Shown here piece after piece: positions 38,101 through 46,217 of a stretch of 64,000 bases of DNA; positions within the stretch are counted from its first letter, which is position 1; each line of letters starts with the position of its first letter. Below the pieces are notes generated by a model. That model did not search any database, had not been told where the DNA came from, and saw nothing but the letters and a program-made list of their open reading frames with translations. Source of the DNA: Aptenodytes patagonicus (lineage: Eukaryota > Chordata > Aves > Sphenisciformes > Spheniscidae). The translations under genes were made by a program, and so were the position numbers. Where the stretch lies: the NCBI RefSeq assembly GCF_965638725.1, contig NC_134951.1, positions 69,711,568 through 69,775,567 of the forward strand, read 5' to 3'.

Positions 38101-38197
38101 GCGCCGGGGGCAGCAGGGCTGTATCTGGCACCAGCTGGGCGCTCCCATTCCCCCCCAGGGGCATTGCCGTGAGCTCGGGTGGCAGCTCTGCCTCCAT
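19766..38197 (-). CDS. NMBR: Neuromedin B receptor, complete (three coding exons)
   Basis: This is a class A GPCR of the bombesin receptor family. It binds neuromedin B at the plasma membrane and, by family knowledge, couples mainly to Gq/phospholipase C. Joining 38197-37782, 22923-22575 and 20167-19766 gives 388 residues, close to the roughly 390 of the mammalian protein. Visible hallmarks are GN at 58-59 in TM1, LAAGD at 83-87 in TM2, Cys114 at the top of TM3 pairing with Cys196 in loop 2, DRY at 138-140, CWFP at 276-279 in TM6 and NPFALY at 318-323 in TM7. N-glycosylation sequons lie at Asn17 and Asn190. Cys338 in the tail is a possible palmitoylation site. GRPR and BRS3 were considered. 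The sequence before TM1 ([19 protein letters not shown]), the TACIPYP loop and the tail ending [10 protein letters not shown] fit remembered NMBR much better. The start ATG has A at -3 and G at +4, a strong context. No frameshift or premature stop is seen. Confidence 0.95.
20168..22574 (-). other. NMBR: NMBR intron 2
   Basis: A 2.4 kb phase 0 GT-AG intron between the second and third coding exons. It is AT-rich with no recognisable repeat family or second gene; the short open frames inside do not resemble known proteins. Confidence 0.9.
22575..22923 (-). CDS. NMBR: NMBR coding exon 2
   Basis: It encodes the end of Arg139 through Gln255, covering TM4, the second extracellular loop with Cys196 and the Asn190 sequon, TM5 and the first part of the third intracellular loop. 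The acceptor is TTTCAG|GTAC and the donor is CAG|GTAAGC. The length of 349 bases (1 + 116 codons) keeps frame with exon 1, and intron 2 is phase 0. The open frame runs on upstream to 23264, but that part is intron read-through with no receptor similarity. Confidence 0.94.
23776..24041 (+). mobile_element. CR1 LINE 3' fragment, 5'-truncated
   Basis: The fragment encodes the end of the CR1 second open frame ([24 protein letters not shown], then [10 protein letters not shown]) followed by the 3'UTR. It ends with ATTCTATGATTCT, the diagnostic avian CR1 tail of 8-base repeats. An in-frame stop interrupts the last codons near 23923. It lies in NMBR intron 1, antisense to the gene. Confidence 0.93.
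24711..24790. repeat. AT-rich alternating purine-pyrimidine tract
   Basis: Degenerate TA/CA/TG alternation (for example ACATATATGTGCATATAC) lies in NMBR intron 1. It is low-complexity sequence. Confidence 0.6.
25142..25168. repeat. Inverted repeat centred on GAATTC
   Basis: ATCCTCTCTGAATTCAGAGA continues AGAGGAT. A 16-base perfect palindrome extends to longer arms with a two-base bulge. It lies in NMBR intron 1. Confidence 0.5.
26955..27140 (+). repeat. Probable ancient amniote retroposon tail
   Basis: The order of blocks (TTGT..CTCTACTTAAAAACCCTT, then CAGGTCAGGGATTTTCTTCTT, then TATAGCACCTACCACAAATA, then GGACCCTAAT, ending AAATAAATAAATATAATAAT) resembles a diverged 3' end of an old retroposon well represented in turtles and crocodiles. 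Those copies carry GGGCAGGGACTGTC, CAGCACCTAGCACAATGGGG and CAAATAAATAATAATA. I recognise the pattern but cannot name the family. A 258-codon open frame runs through it by chance. Confidence 0.4.
28565..28699 (+). repeat. (GGGAA)n pentamer array, about 27 units
   Basis: A perfect or near-perfect tandem array of the pentamer GGGAA, purine-only on the plus strand. It lies in NMBR intron 1, so the NMBR pre-mRNA carries the pyrimidine (UUCCC) version. It abuts a second array with a different period. Apparent proline/phenylalanine/serine-rich open frames across it are artefacts of the repeat. Confidence 0.97.
28701..28812 (+). repeat. (GGGGAAA)n heptamer array, 16 units
   Basis: Sixteen perfect copies of GGGGAAA follow directly on the pentamer array without a spacer. 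Runs of four G separated by three A match the G-quadruplex pattern on the plus strand. Confidence 0.97.
29172..29250. repeat. (TA)n/(CA)n low-complexity tract
   Basis: Alternating GCATATATATATATAAATA, then ACACATATATATGTG and a CA-rich end, similar in character to the tract near 24.7 kb. It lies in NMBR intron 1. Confidence 0.7.
30100..30140 (+). repeat. Possible fragment of an old amniote repeat
   Basis: GGGGCTTGATCCAAATCCCA followed by TTGATACCCC resembles the GGGCCTGATCCAAAGCCCATTGA core of a repeat found widely in reptiles. The match is short, so the call is tentative. Confidence 0.25.
33068..33110 (+). repeat. A-rich (AAAT)n/(AAAC)n simple repeat
   Basis: CAAATAAATAAAGAAATAAA followed by (ACAA)n and a run of A. 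It is simple sequence in NMBR intron 1. Confidence 0.65.
34500..34870. other. GC-richer patch in NMBR intron 1
   Basis: The composition shifts to GC-rich with repeated CCACC/CACTGCC words (for example ACCACCAGTGCCACCACTGA). Overlapping open frames on both strands follow from this composition. No protein family is recognised and CpG density is modest, so it is not clearly a promoter. Confidence 0.4.
36622..36672 (+). repeat. Possible second fragment of the same old repeat
   Basis: AGGTCCTGATTCAAACACCA, then CTGAAATTGATGGCCACTGA, resembles the same CTGATCCAAAGCCCATTGAAGTCAATGG core as the fragment near 30.1 kb, again diverged and short. Confidence 0.3.
37782..38197 (-). CDS. NMBR: NMBR coding exon 1
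   Basis: It encodes residues 1 to 138 and two bases of Arg139: the extracellular N-terminus, TM1 to TM3 and the start of the DRY motif. The donor reads AG|GTAGGA on the minus strand, so intron 1 is phase 2 and splits the DRY arginine codon, as I recall for bombesin receptor genes. Reading past the donor meets a stop at once, which supports the boundary. The exon sits on the edge of a CpG island. Confidence 0.94.
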
Positions 38198-38339
38198 CCT
38201 CCAGCTTCAGGCAGACCGGAGGTCTTCAAGTGCAAAGTGCAGTGGGAATCACTGGACAGCTTCACCTCTCTGCGAGTCAACAAACTTTCTCCCCTTTCCC
38301 TCCTGCCTTTCTTCCTCCCCCTTTTTCTCTGTCGAGTTT

Positions 38340-39060
38340 TCTCCCTTCAGAAATGCAGAGGAAGCACCGTCCGCCGGCGCAGCGGGCGGGGGGGGAAATA
38401 AAAAATCCCGCGCCACTCCCTTTCAGCTCTTTGGACGAGCCCTCTCCCGGGGGGCAGCAGGGCCAGATCCTGAGCCTCGGGGGCAGCGACCGCCATCAGG
38501 ACAGCAGCCTGCCCTCGCCCTCGGGAGCAACCTCGGGGGGCCGCCGCCGCGGAGGCACGGTCCGGCCGCCTCCCCGCGCCCGCCGGGGCCGCAGCGATCG
38601 CCCCGCGGGTGCCGGGGCCGCGCTGCCGCGGAGCCGCCGGCGCTGTCCAGCGGCGCCGGTGCTGCTCGCCCCGCGGCTGCGGGCGCCGGAGCCGGAGCCG
38701 GGGGCGAGGCGCAGACCAAGCCCGCTCCTTACTCCGCAGCCCCGATTTATACCTGGTGCTGGGAGGAGCCGCCCCGCCTCTCCTCCTGCAAGCGCCTGAG
38801 CCCTCGCCCCAGTCCCGAGGCGCCGAGGCGGATCTTGCGCGGAGGGGAGGCGCGGAGCGTGGAGCCGCCGCCGTCCCGCGGGGTCCCAGCCCCTGAGCGC
38901 GATGGATCCGGCTGGGGGGGCGGGCGAGGGGGGCCGCTCCGCCCGCCGCTGCCCTCCGCAAGCAGCCCCCCGAGAAGCGCTGCCCGGCAAACCAGAGAGC
39001 TGTCCGCCACGTCGGGCGGAAGGCGCGATCGCCTCCAGGAAACCCGTCTTCCAGCACCTT
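38340..39060 (-). promoter_or_regulatory. NMBR: CpG island and promoter region of NMBR
   Basis: Very GC-rich, CpG-dense sequence lies directly upstream of the NMBR start codon, in sharp contrast to the AT-rich flanks. It contains GC boxes and a TATA-like element in the NMBR direction, so the 5'UTR and promoter probably lie here. Long open frames in several frames on both strands result from stop-poor GC-rich sequence and are not annotated as genes. Confidence 0.75.
38746..38751 (-). promoter_or_regulatory. NMBR: TATA-like box, candidate NMBR core promoter
   Basis: On the minus strand the sequence reads GGTATAAATC, a good TATA element inside an otherwise GC-rich island. A GC box (GAGGCGGGGCGGC) lies about 20 bases further upstream, at 38768-38780. 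Transcription from here would start near 38715 and give a 5'UTR of roughly 500 bases. Placement is inference. Confidence 0.45.
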
Positions 39061-42000
39061 ACCCAGGTGAAACCACGGCGCTTTGAAATACAGGGTGACA
39101 GGGAGCGAGGGACTTGGAGATGGAGAGATTTATTCCTGTCATCCAGCTGTAGGTTCTGAATAGACCCTACTCAAAGACATCAGCTGCCTTTAAAGTTTTA
39201 GGGTTTGATTTGCGACGTCGCATTTCACGTTAGTCTCGACTATGGAAATGGGGACAGGTGATATGTTTTATCCCATGCAAATGGGATATAACACAGGGGA
39301 GAATAAACACCGTTTGCCTCTTCAAAGTGTAGCATCTGTCCCTAGTGTTTCCTGCTTTTCAGTGAGGTAATAGCTTTTACTCCCTAGTGTCTGCCCATGC
39401 ATAGGCTTTCCGAACAGCTCCATCTGTTTCCAGCAGAAGCCATGAATGTAGGTAGCAGTGAAAATATGCTGAAAGAGAGGCAGACCTACTGGCCTGAAAT
39501 TTTCCAAGGTAAAGAGCTAAGGCAGAGGAATAACAGCATTTGCCAGTAACATTCTCTGCAGACTGATTCTTTCCCTTCCTCTTCTCAAAAGGGAGGATGT
39601 ATGAGCATCCTTGCAGTGAACTTGCTTGTTCATATTATTAAAACAGATCTCTTGAAGCCTTATGGGTTTATGATAGGTGTATGAGAAAGCAAATGAATGC
39701 ACGGGGGACTTGCTGAAGTGGGAGAAAGAGTCTGACCACTGAAATACCAGAAGCAAAGCGTGGTGTCACGTGTGCAGTAATACATAGCCTGTCCATGGCA
39801 TGCTGTCCAGTGTAGGAATTAAATTTAAAAGACATCAGTGATTTATCATAAATAACCTTTTACTAAGATTAGCAAACAAAAAGTATTACTGCTTCTTAAA
39901 AGTTACACCTCTCTGTATCTATTGATTGATCTTTGTGACCCTTCTTACTTCCCTGAATATATAAATGTGTTCAAGTTGTGTAAAATACTGATTCGTATAA
40001 TGCTGATTAGTTCATTAGAAAACCCAGCCAGTGCTAGTCCTCAGAAACAATCAGGCTAGAGACTTCACCTTTACCACTAGGCAGCTGATAGAAATTGTCA
40101 CAGAGTTCCTCTGTAAGTGGTTCTTATAGATCTTATAGATCAAGTTTCTTCCACACGGTGTTAAATTCAACTACACTCCCTCTGAGGCAGCCTTACTGTC
40201 AGCTTGAATATTTATCACAATTGCTGATACCCTCTACTTTGCTGAGTGTACACCAACTTTTCTAAGACCATCAATATTCAGGTTTCTGCAAACAGTCTGA
40301 ATCAGTCTTTTTGGTTCCCATTGGTTGGATCCAATATGTGTCTTTAACACTGTGACCTCCGAGTATGGTCCTTTCATTAATTTATTTGAAAATGGGTTTA
40401 TATCTGAACAATCAATATGATTCCCATTGGAAGAATAGTTTAAAGTCAACATGTCTTTAATATTGATTTACCTGAGGCATCAAGAAGCCGATTCTTTTTG
40501 CATGAATATCAGCAGAACACTTTAAAAGCTTCTGTTGGCATAAACTTCTTGCAGTTTGCGTGGAGAGAGGTGAGACCCCTTGCTTTTTGTTGCACAACAT
40601 CACCACTCCTACTGCTGCCCTCCAGGGGTATTCCTTCTATCCTAATAATTTTTACCTGTCCTTTAGTCCAAAGGATGGTATTCCTAAGGTTGAGGAATTA
40701 GGAACATATTTAGTGGGAATTTATGTTCCTGATTTTTGTCATTACTTGATTTTATCTACTCTATATTTTCAGAACTCTGAACAGCAAGGAAATAAGCTTT
40801 GGAGACTGTGAGTGTCTCCAGCTCAAAGGAAACAGAAAGTTAGATTATGCTTCTACTGTCATTCAACGGATGTCTGTGTAAAGACAAGGGAATATACTCA
40901 AACAGCACGAATACCATTTCCTGCAGAGGCAAAAAGGAGAGGAAAAAGACCCACAAACCCTGACATAAACCAGCCGGAATTCAGATCCCCACATACAAAC
41001 TGTTCATCATTCTCTTTTCAAACAAAAGAATCCATCCGACTCTTTGGATGTTATTTCAGATTATAGTCTAGAGACAACCTCATCATGCAGCTATGACACA
41101 GTGCTTAGCACAAGAGCAAAGGAGAGAGCGTGCGCCACAGGTAAGTCTCCTTAGTGGCAAAGAAACTGTGCATAGGCTGAAATCAGCCAGCGCAGACAGA
41201 GCGCATGCGGGAGTGCAACACCACAGGGCAGGGACTGCAACAACTTGGAAACGTGGCAGGCAAATCTGCTTCATCAGTAATTCCCAAACTTAGGGATGCA
41301 ATGCCAGTCCGTGTAGGAATGAGGAACTCCACACACCTCACAAACGCCCTCTACCGAGAACTGCTTCTAACAGGGAAAAAGGCTCCTTTCACGTGTTTGT
41401 GCAGCTCAAGGCACTTGATAATTCCAGGGCTGATTCCAGATTTGCACATCACAACAAACTTTGTGTAGTCCCATGAACAGCCAAACATATCTGCCACCAA
41501 AACTACCTGCAGTAAGTAGCCTTGAATTAAGTATGCATGCTTGCAAACTAAATGAGAACTGTGTTCAAATGCAACCCTGGAAGTGCTCGTGTTTGAAGGC
41601 CTGATCATCAGTCATGCATTAAAAAGAAACAAGGAACAAATGTGGTTTGATTTTAAACACTGAGTATTGGAAGCAAACCTTAGAGAAATTTTTGTAGTAT
41701 CACACATTAGACCAGCAGATACAGCTGGAAAAAGTAGACGTGCATTGTAGCAGAGTGGCTTCTCCCAGACAGTCAGATGTACAATAACCTTAAGTAAGTC
41801 ATGTCTTCTTTCTTGTTACTTTAATACAGGCTTTCTTAATTTGGTGGAGGGATTTTTTGGCAGAGACTTCCATTACCTTTCAGCTTCTTGAGTCAGGGAC
41901 TCTATTTAAAGGACAAGAGGATACAGAAACAGATCGCTTCCCCTATCTCCAGGTTTCAGAACAGATAATAGGGTCTGCTGCTGCTACTATGTGGGTAGCT

Positions 42001-42132
42001 GGAAGTGGGTCCAAGAAGCAGCTGGGAAGAGTAGGCAGAGTTGGAGAAAGGAGGGGATGGAGACACAGGCTCTCTACCTGGGTATGAAACACTCCATGTT
42101 GTGGAGCCTCCAAGGAGGACAAACGTTCATCT

Positions 42133-42176
42133 TCTAAGGCCACACCTCTAAGGCCAGACCTCAAACTCTAAGGTTG
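42133..42176 (+). repeat. Three-copy TCTAAGG short repeat
   Basis: TCTAAGGCCACACC, TCTAAGGCCAGACC and a third TCTAAGG occur within 44 bases. This is a small local duplication with no known identity. Confidence 0.5.
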
Positions 42177-42749
42177 GACAACATCAAACCTCCGCGACTC
42201 TTTTACTAGTAAAATAGCGCTGAAAGTTAATAATCTCATAGGCAATGCCAGTGCATTCCCTGGGACAAATGGATATGAGAAGAATTACTCTAAAAAGAAG
42301 AATTGTTGTGGATTTGTGGAGAATGTCACAAATGGCATAAGCTAGCAAACTAGATATGTTGAAAAGAGAAATGCTGAGTTCAACTATGGCTGTTCAGGGA
42401 TAAGCTCTAAGAAGCAGTTAACTAATAGAAAAGATGTCAGATGTGTGCCATGCAGCCCTTTCCCCTTCAAGACTCCAGATAACAGAAGAAGTAGCTACAC
42501 TCTGTGGTCAGAGTCAAGCTGTGTCTGCCGGCAGCACTATGACCTTGGAGCACTGGGCTGCAGGCAGCAGTCTGTGGCCTCCCGGGCCTGGCAAAGCTGC
42601 AACAAACACCGATATGGAAATTCCTCTTTGTTAAGTCTGCGTGACTGCACACGGTGACTGTAAAAAAGAATGCTAGAGAGATTCATCATGCCTATTTCTT
42701 AATTTTTCAAAATAAGCTTTTTAGATTAAACAGACTTTGCATTAATTAA

Positions 42750-42905
42750 AAAAATAAAAAGTGAGGAAGAAGCTTTATGTATGACACACATCTCCCCAGA
42801 CTGAGCGCCATGGCTGAGCCCATATCCCTGTGCAATAAACCCAGACTCTCTTTAGTCCATCCTTCTCAACTCCCAGATTTTGCATCCTGCCCGCTACTCT
42901 TCGTG
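42750..42905 (+). other. LTR-like patch with polyadenylation motif
   Basis: GTGCAATAAACCCAGACTCT is followed about 45 bases later by GATTTTGCATCCTGCCCGC. This is reminiscent of the R-U5 region of some retroviral LTRs, which place AATAAACC before TTTGCATCC. No inverted TG...CA ends, target duplication, primer-binding site or internal retroviral sequence was found. It may be a decayed solo LTR or coincidence. Confidence 0.2.
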
Positions 42906-43218
42906 CTAAACATAAACCAGCAGGCAGTCAGGAGGATCTGAGGAAGTCACCTGCCTCCTAAGCCTCTTTCCCTAGCTGAAGGTGAGGCAACCTTTGCCTC
43001 AGGTCCGAATTGCAGTGGAGGCACCAGTCTGCAGCCAGTAGAGGCCTCCACTGGGCTTAAGCTCCAATGTGGGGAACTCTGCAAACCAAAATGGAAATTC
43101 AGGTGCTTCCAGCACTAGGCAAAGCTGGAAAGCTGGCAGAAGAGGCTGTTCTCCAAGATTTAGGCATGCAAGCTCTCTTTTGGCAAATAAAAACTTATCT
43201 TACTGATACCAGTTCATT

Positions 43219-43273
43219 TTTCGTGCCATTTCATTTTGTGCCATTTTCATGGCGCCATTTTTTCATGGCACAA
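43219..43273. repeat. GTGCCATTTT repeats with internal palindrome
   Basis: Short units CGTGCCATTTCAT, TGTGCCATTTTCAT and GCGCCATTTTTTCAT occur in tandem. They include the 10-base perfect palindrome ATGGCGCCAT, and GTGCCAT is mirrored by ATGGCAC at the right end. The segment could fold back on itself. Confidence 0.55.
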
Positions 43274-46005
43274 GGATAATAGATGCCATTACATTTAACC
43301 ACACTAATAAAGCAATGAACTGGGCACTTAATGTTAAACACGCAGTTCATCCCTCTAAGCACAAGTGCAGCTTTATGCATGCATTTAGTCTCCATTTGTT
43401 TAGCTGTGGTTATTCAGTAGGACTTCAACTCATTAAAAGGTTAAAGAGCATTCTGCTGAGTTGCAACCTTGAGCTGAAAGCCCGGCTTAGGACTCACTTA
43501 GAAACAAGTATGATATCAACATCTTCCATCCCATTTGTGCATGATAGACAACCAACAGACAGCCGCTCCTGCAGATTCAGAACAAATAATGATCTTCTGT
43601 CAAGAAAGTCCCAAGGAACGGCTTGAGTTGCCTTAGCAGACTGCATTCAAAAGGACTGCACAATGCCAGGTTACTCTACTCCCATCTCAAGTCATCCTCT
43701 TAATGTGGTGCTACGAAGCACATTATTGAACACACATGACAAAAGAAAAACATCGCTATTAGTTCCTCCTAGTGTGAAGATAATGGGCTTCCTGTGCTTC
43801 AGCTCACATGACACGTATTGAGCCACTTCAGAGAAACCGACAGTTTTATTGTGGGCCCATTCATCACATTCAGTGGGGTTTGAGCGCAGACACCCATGGG
43901 GTTTGTATTGGGTTTATTTGACAATCTCTCCAGAATTCATTTTTTATTTCAACGCAGCTGTATTCCTTATGTGTTCCCAGAACTGAAGCAGAGCATTGCC
44001 AGCTAACTCTTCTTTTAGCATCTTTATCACAGGACGGAAATTCAAGTTTCCATAATGTTACTGAGGTCGTACAGAGAATGACTTGACTGTCTTAGATTAG
44101 ACAATCCAGCCAGGTAAGTAATTGTGTTATCCCCACCTAATAATAAAAAGATACAAAGTAGCATTTGTATAGTGCAGCTTTTTACCTAGACTGTGTTCTT
44201 AAATATTGTTTCTATCTATAGCGAAATCAAACGCTTCCTGACCAAACTTAATGATTATCATGGGTTGATGTTCATCGAATAATGTGAAAATAATCGCTAC
44301 TATACCAAGCATAATAAAAAGCATTGAAAGATCTATCTCAATTTAGAAATTTAGTTTTTCAGTTTTCCCATGATTGCATTTTTAAACATTTCTGCTTAAA
44401 GAGATTGTAAGAAATACCAATACAAGTATTCTCTGAAGTACCTTCAATGGTAGGTTTTCAATAGTAATTCACGTTTTAAGAGAATTAAATGATTAAAATA
44501 TTACTGATATTAAACATCTGTACAGCATGCTGAGCTAATTTAGTAATTTTATAGTATTGTGGCAACATTAAAAATTGCTTTTGGATGATAATTAAGCGCC
44601 ATATGTATTATGAGCAGAAGAAAAACAATTCACTGTAATCACAATTATTGCATTTTTTGGAGGTTAGTCACACATCCTGAGAACCACTGTATTTTATTGC
44701 AGATCACATACCACTGTGAGATATTATTCCTTTTAGTTCATTCAATATGTACAAACCTCAGCACTCCCTCTACTCAGTGGAGCAGCAGATCGCATTAAAA
44801 AGAAGTTTAGAAACCCAGTCTCAGTGCTACTGATACAGCACCTTTTACAGTCCTCCAGGAGACAAACGGACGTTTAATTAACTGTGTGAAAAATTAGCTG
44901 TAGTAAATAACACACACTTATTGAAGCGCTTTTCACCTCCTTCGTAAGCTAGCTACTTCAGCAGATGCAGGTTCCCCTCACGAAGGGTGTTCCGGTGTCT
45001 TACAACAGCTGCTGTAATCATGCCATTACTATAGTCGTTGTGGCACCTTTTAGAGCCACAGCAGCCAAATCCACACATAAAAACGAACCCCGATCCCCAC
45101 CTCCTCCCTGCTCCTGCCTACGTTTCCGTGCCTCTGAGCATACATCACAGAGGGGGCAACGCTTTTTGTTACATCAGCTCGAAGTCCCGCCGCAACCAGT
45201 TACAAGGGAGGCTCTCTCACGAGTGTAGAGGCGGAAGAGTAAATGCCCCTCTTTGGATTTGGTGGCTGGATTTCACCTCCCTGCGCACCTCTTCAGAACG
45301 CCGAATAAGCTACCGAGCACCAGCGACCGAATGACAAGCTACCTCTTCCCCTCCTCTGGTTTCCCATCTCCACGCTTCCTCTCTCCACCTCCTCATAAAA
45401 GTCCCACTAGGTCCAAACTAACGTCTGGAGGTACGTCCCTGCGGCCGTTTACCGGCAGGAGTGTCTGGTGCTCGCACGCGTAGCTCCTCCGGAGTTCTTT
45501 CAGCTGCGCGCATGGACTACGCTGGCTAATTATTAATAGCAATTACTGCCGTTGTTTGTAGCAATATTGGAGCGGTTAATATCACTTGGTTTAATTCAGT
45601 TCCCGTTATTTCTTTGAATTCAGAATCTTGGACCTACAGCTTCCAAGTTGGGTTGCATCCTTACTTTTTATTGGACCTAGTTAAAAACAAATGAAGCTCT
45701 AGGTGGTGTAAATGGAACCCGTCAGCAGCCCAGGAAGCTGCCGCTGCGCCCCGGCTCGCCGGGGTCCCGGCTCCTCCCGCCGGCGGCAGCCCCGAGGGCG
45801 TCGCGCCGGGGCTGCGGCTGCTGGGTAGCCCCCGGCCGGGGCCGGGGCCGGGGCGGGAAAGAGGCAGCGCGGGGGAGCCCCGCTGCCGGCGCCGGGCGAT
45901 GGTCGCTACAGCGGGTACCCCGAGGCGGGGGTGAAAGGCCGGCGTCAGGCGGCGGGGCAGGGGCAGGGGGGCACCCGGCAGCGGCGTGGCGGTGGCGGCC
46001 GGCGC

Positions 46006-46012
46006 TGCTGAC
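46006..46012 (+). promoter_or_regulatory. MAF-type half-site (TGCTGAC) upstream of GJE1
   Basis: TGCTGAC is the half-site of the MAF recognition element and lies about 170 bases upstream of the GJE1 start codon. It is only a 7-base match and the palindromic second half is absent. It is listed because connexin 23 acts in the lens of other vertebrates, where large MAF factors drive many lens genes. Confidence 0.2.
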
Positions 46013-46178
46013 GGTGCTGGCCGGGGATTACCGTCCGGCGCCGGCGGGCCGCGCTTTTGCTGCGCCCGCTCCCTGCCCGAGAGCCGGGGCCCGCCCGGGG
46101 GCAAAGGGCGGAGCGAGCCGGGGCGGGGGCTGGCCCCGGCCGCCGCCGCCGCCTCCCGCGCAGGGCGCCTTCCCAGAC

Positions 46179-46217
46179 ATGTCCCCCAACTACATGCGGA
46201 GTTTCTCGGAGGGATGT
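46179..46217 (+). CDS. GJE1: GJE1 coding exon 1 (13 codons)
   Basis: This tiny exon encodes MSPNYMRSFSEGC, the connexin N-terminal helix, and ends at the donor TGT|GTGAGT. It matches the remembered human start MSLNYIKNFYEGC. It is too short to stand out as an open frame and was placed by homology and by the consensus donor. It lies inside a CpG island. Confidence 0.88.

Larger units (their letters stand above)
39061..45714. other. Intergenic between NMBR and GJE1
   Basis: About 6.7 kb of mostly AT-rich sequence separates the divergent NMBR and GJE1 islands. It holds the LTR-like patch near 42.8 kb and the short repeats at 42.1 and 43.2 kb. No coding exon is recognised. Confidence 0.7.

Noticed and set aside
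38068-38283. Apparent upstream open frame overlapping the NMBR start
   Set aside because: Its first codon is TTG, so it is not a standard upstream AUG reading frame.
38082-39086. 334-codon plus-strand open frame in the NMBR CpG island, with others on the minus strand (38347-39057, 38496-38990)
   Set aside because: GC-rich sequence has few stops. Several overlapping frames are open on both strands, the products are low-complexity Pro/Ala/Arg/Gly, and the starts are not convincing ATGs.
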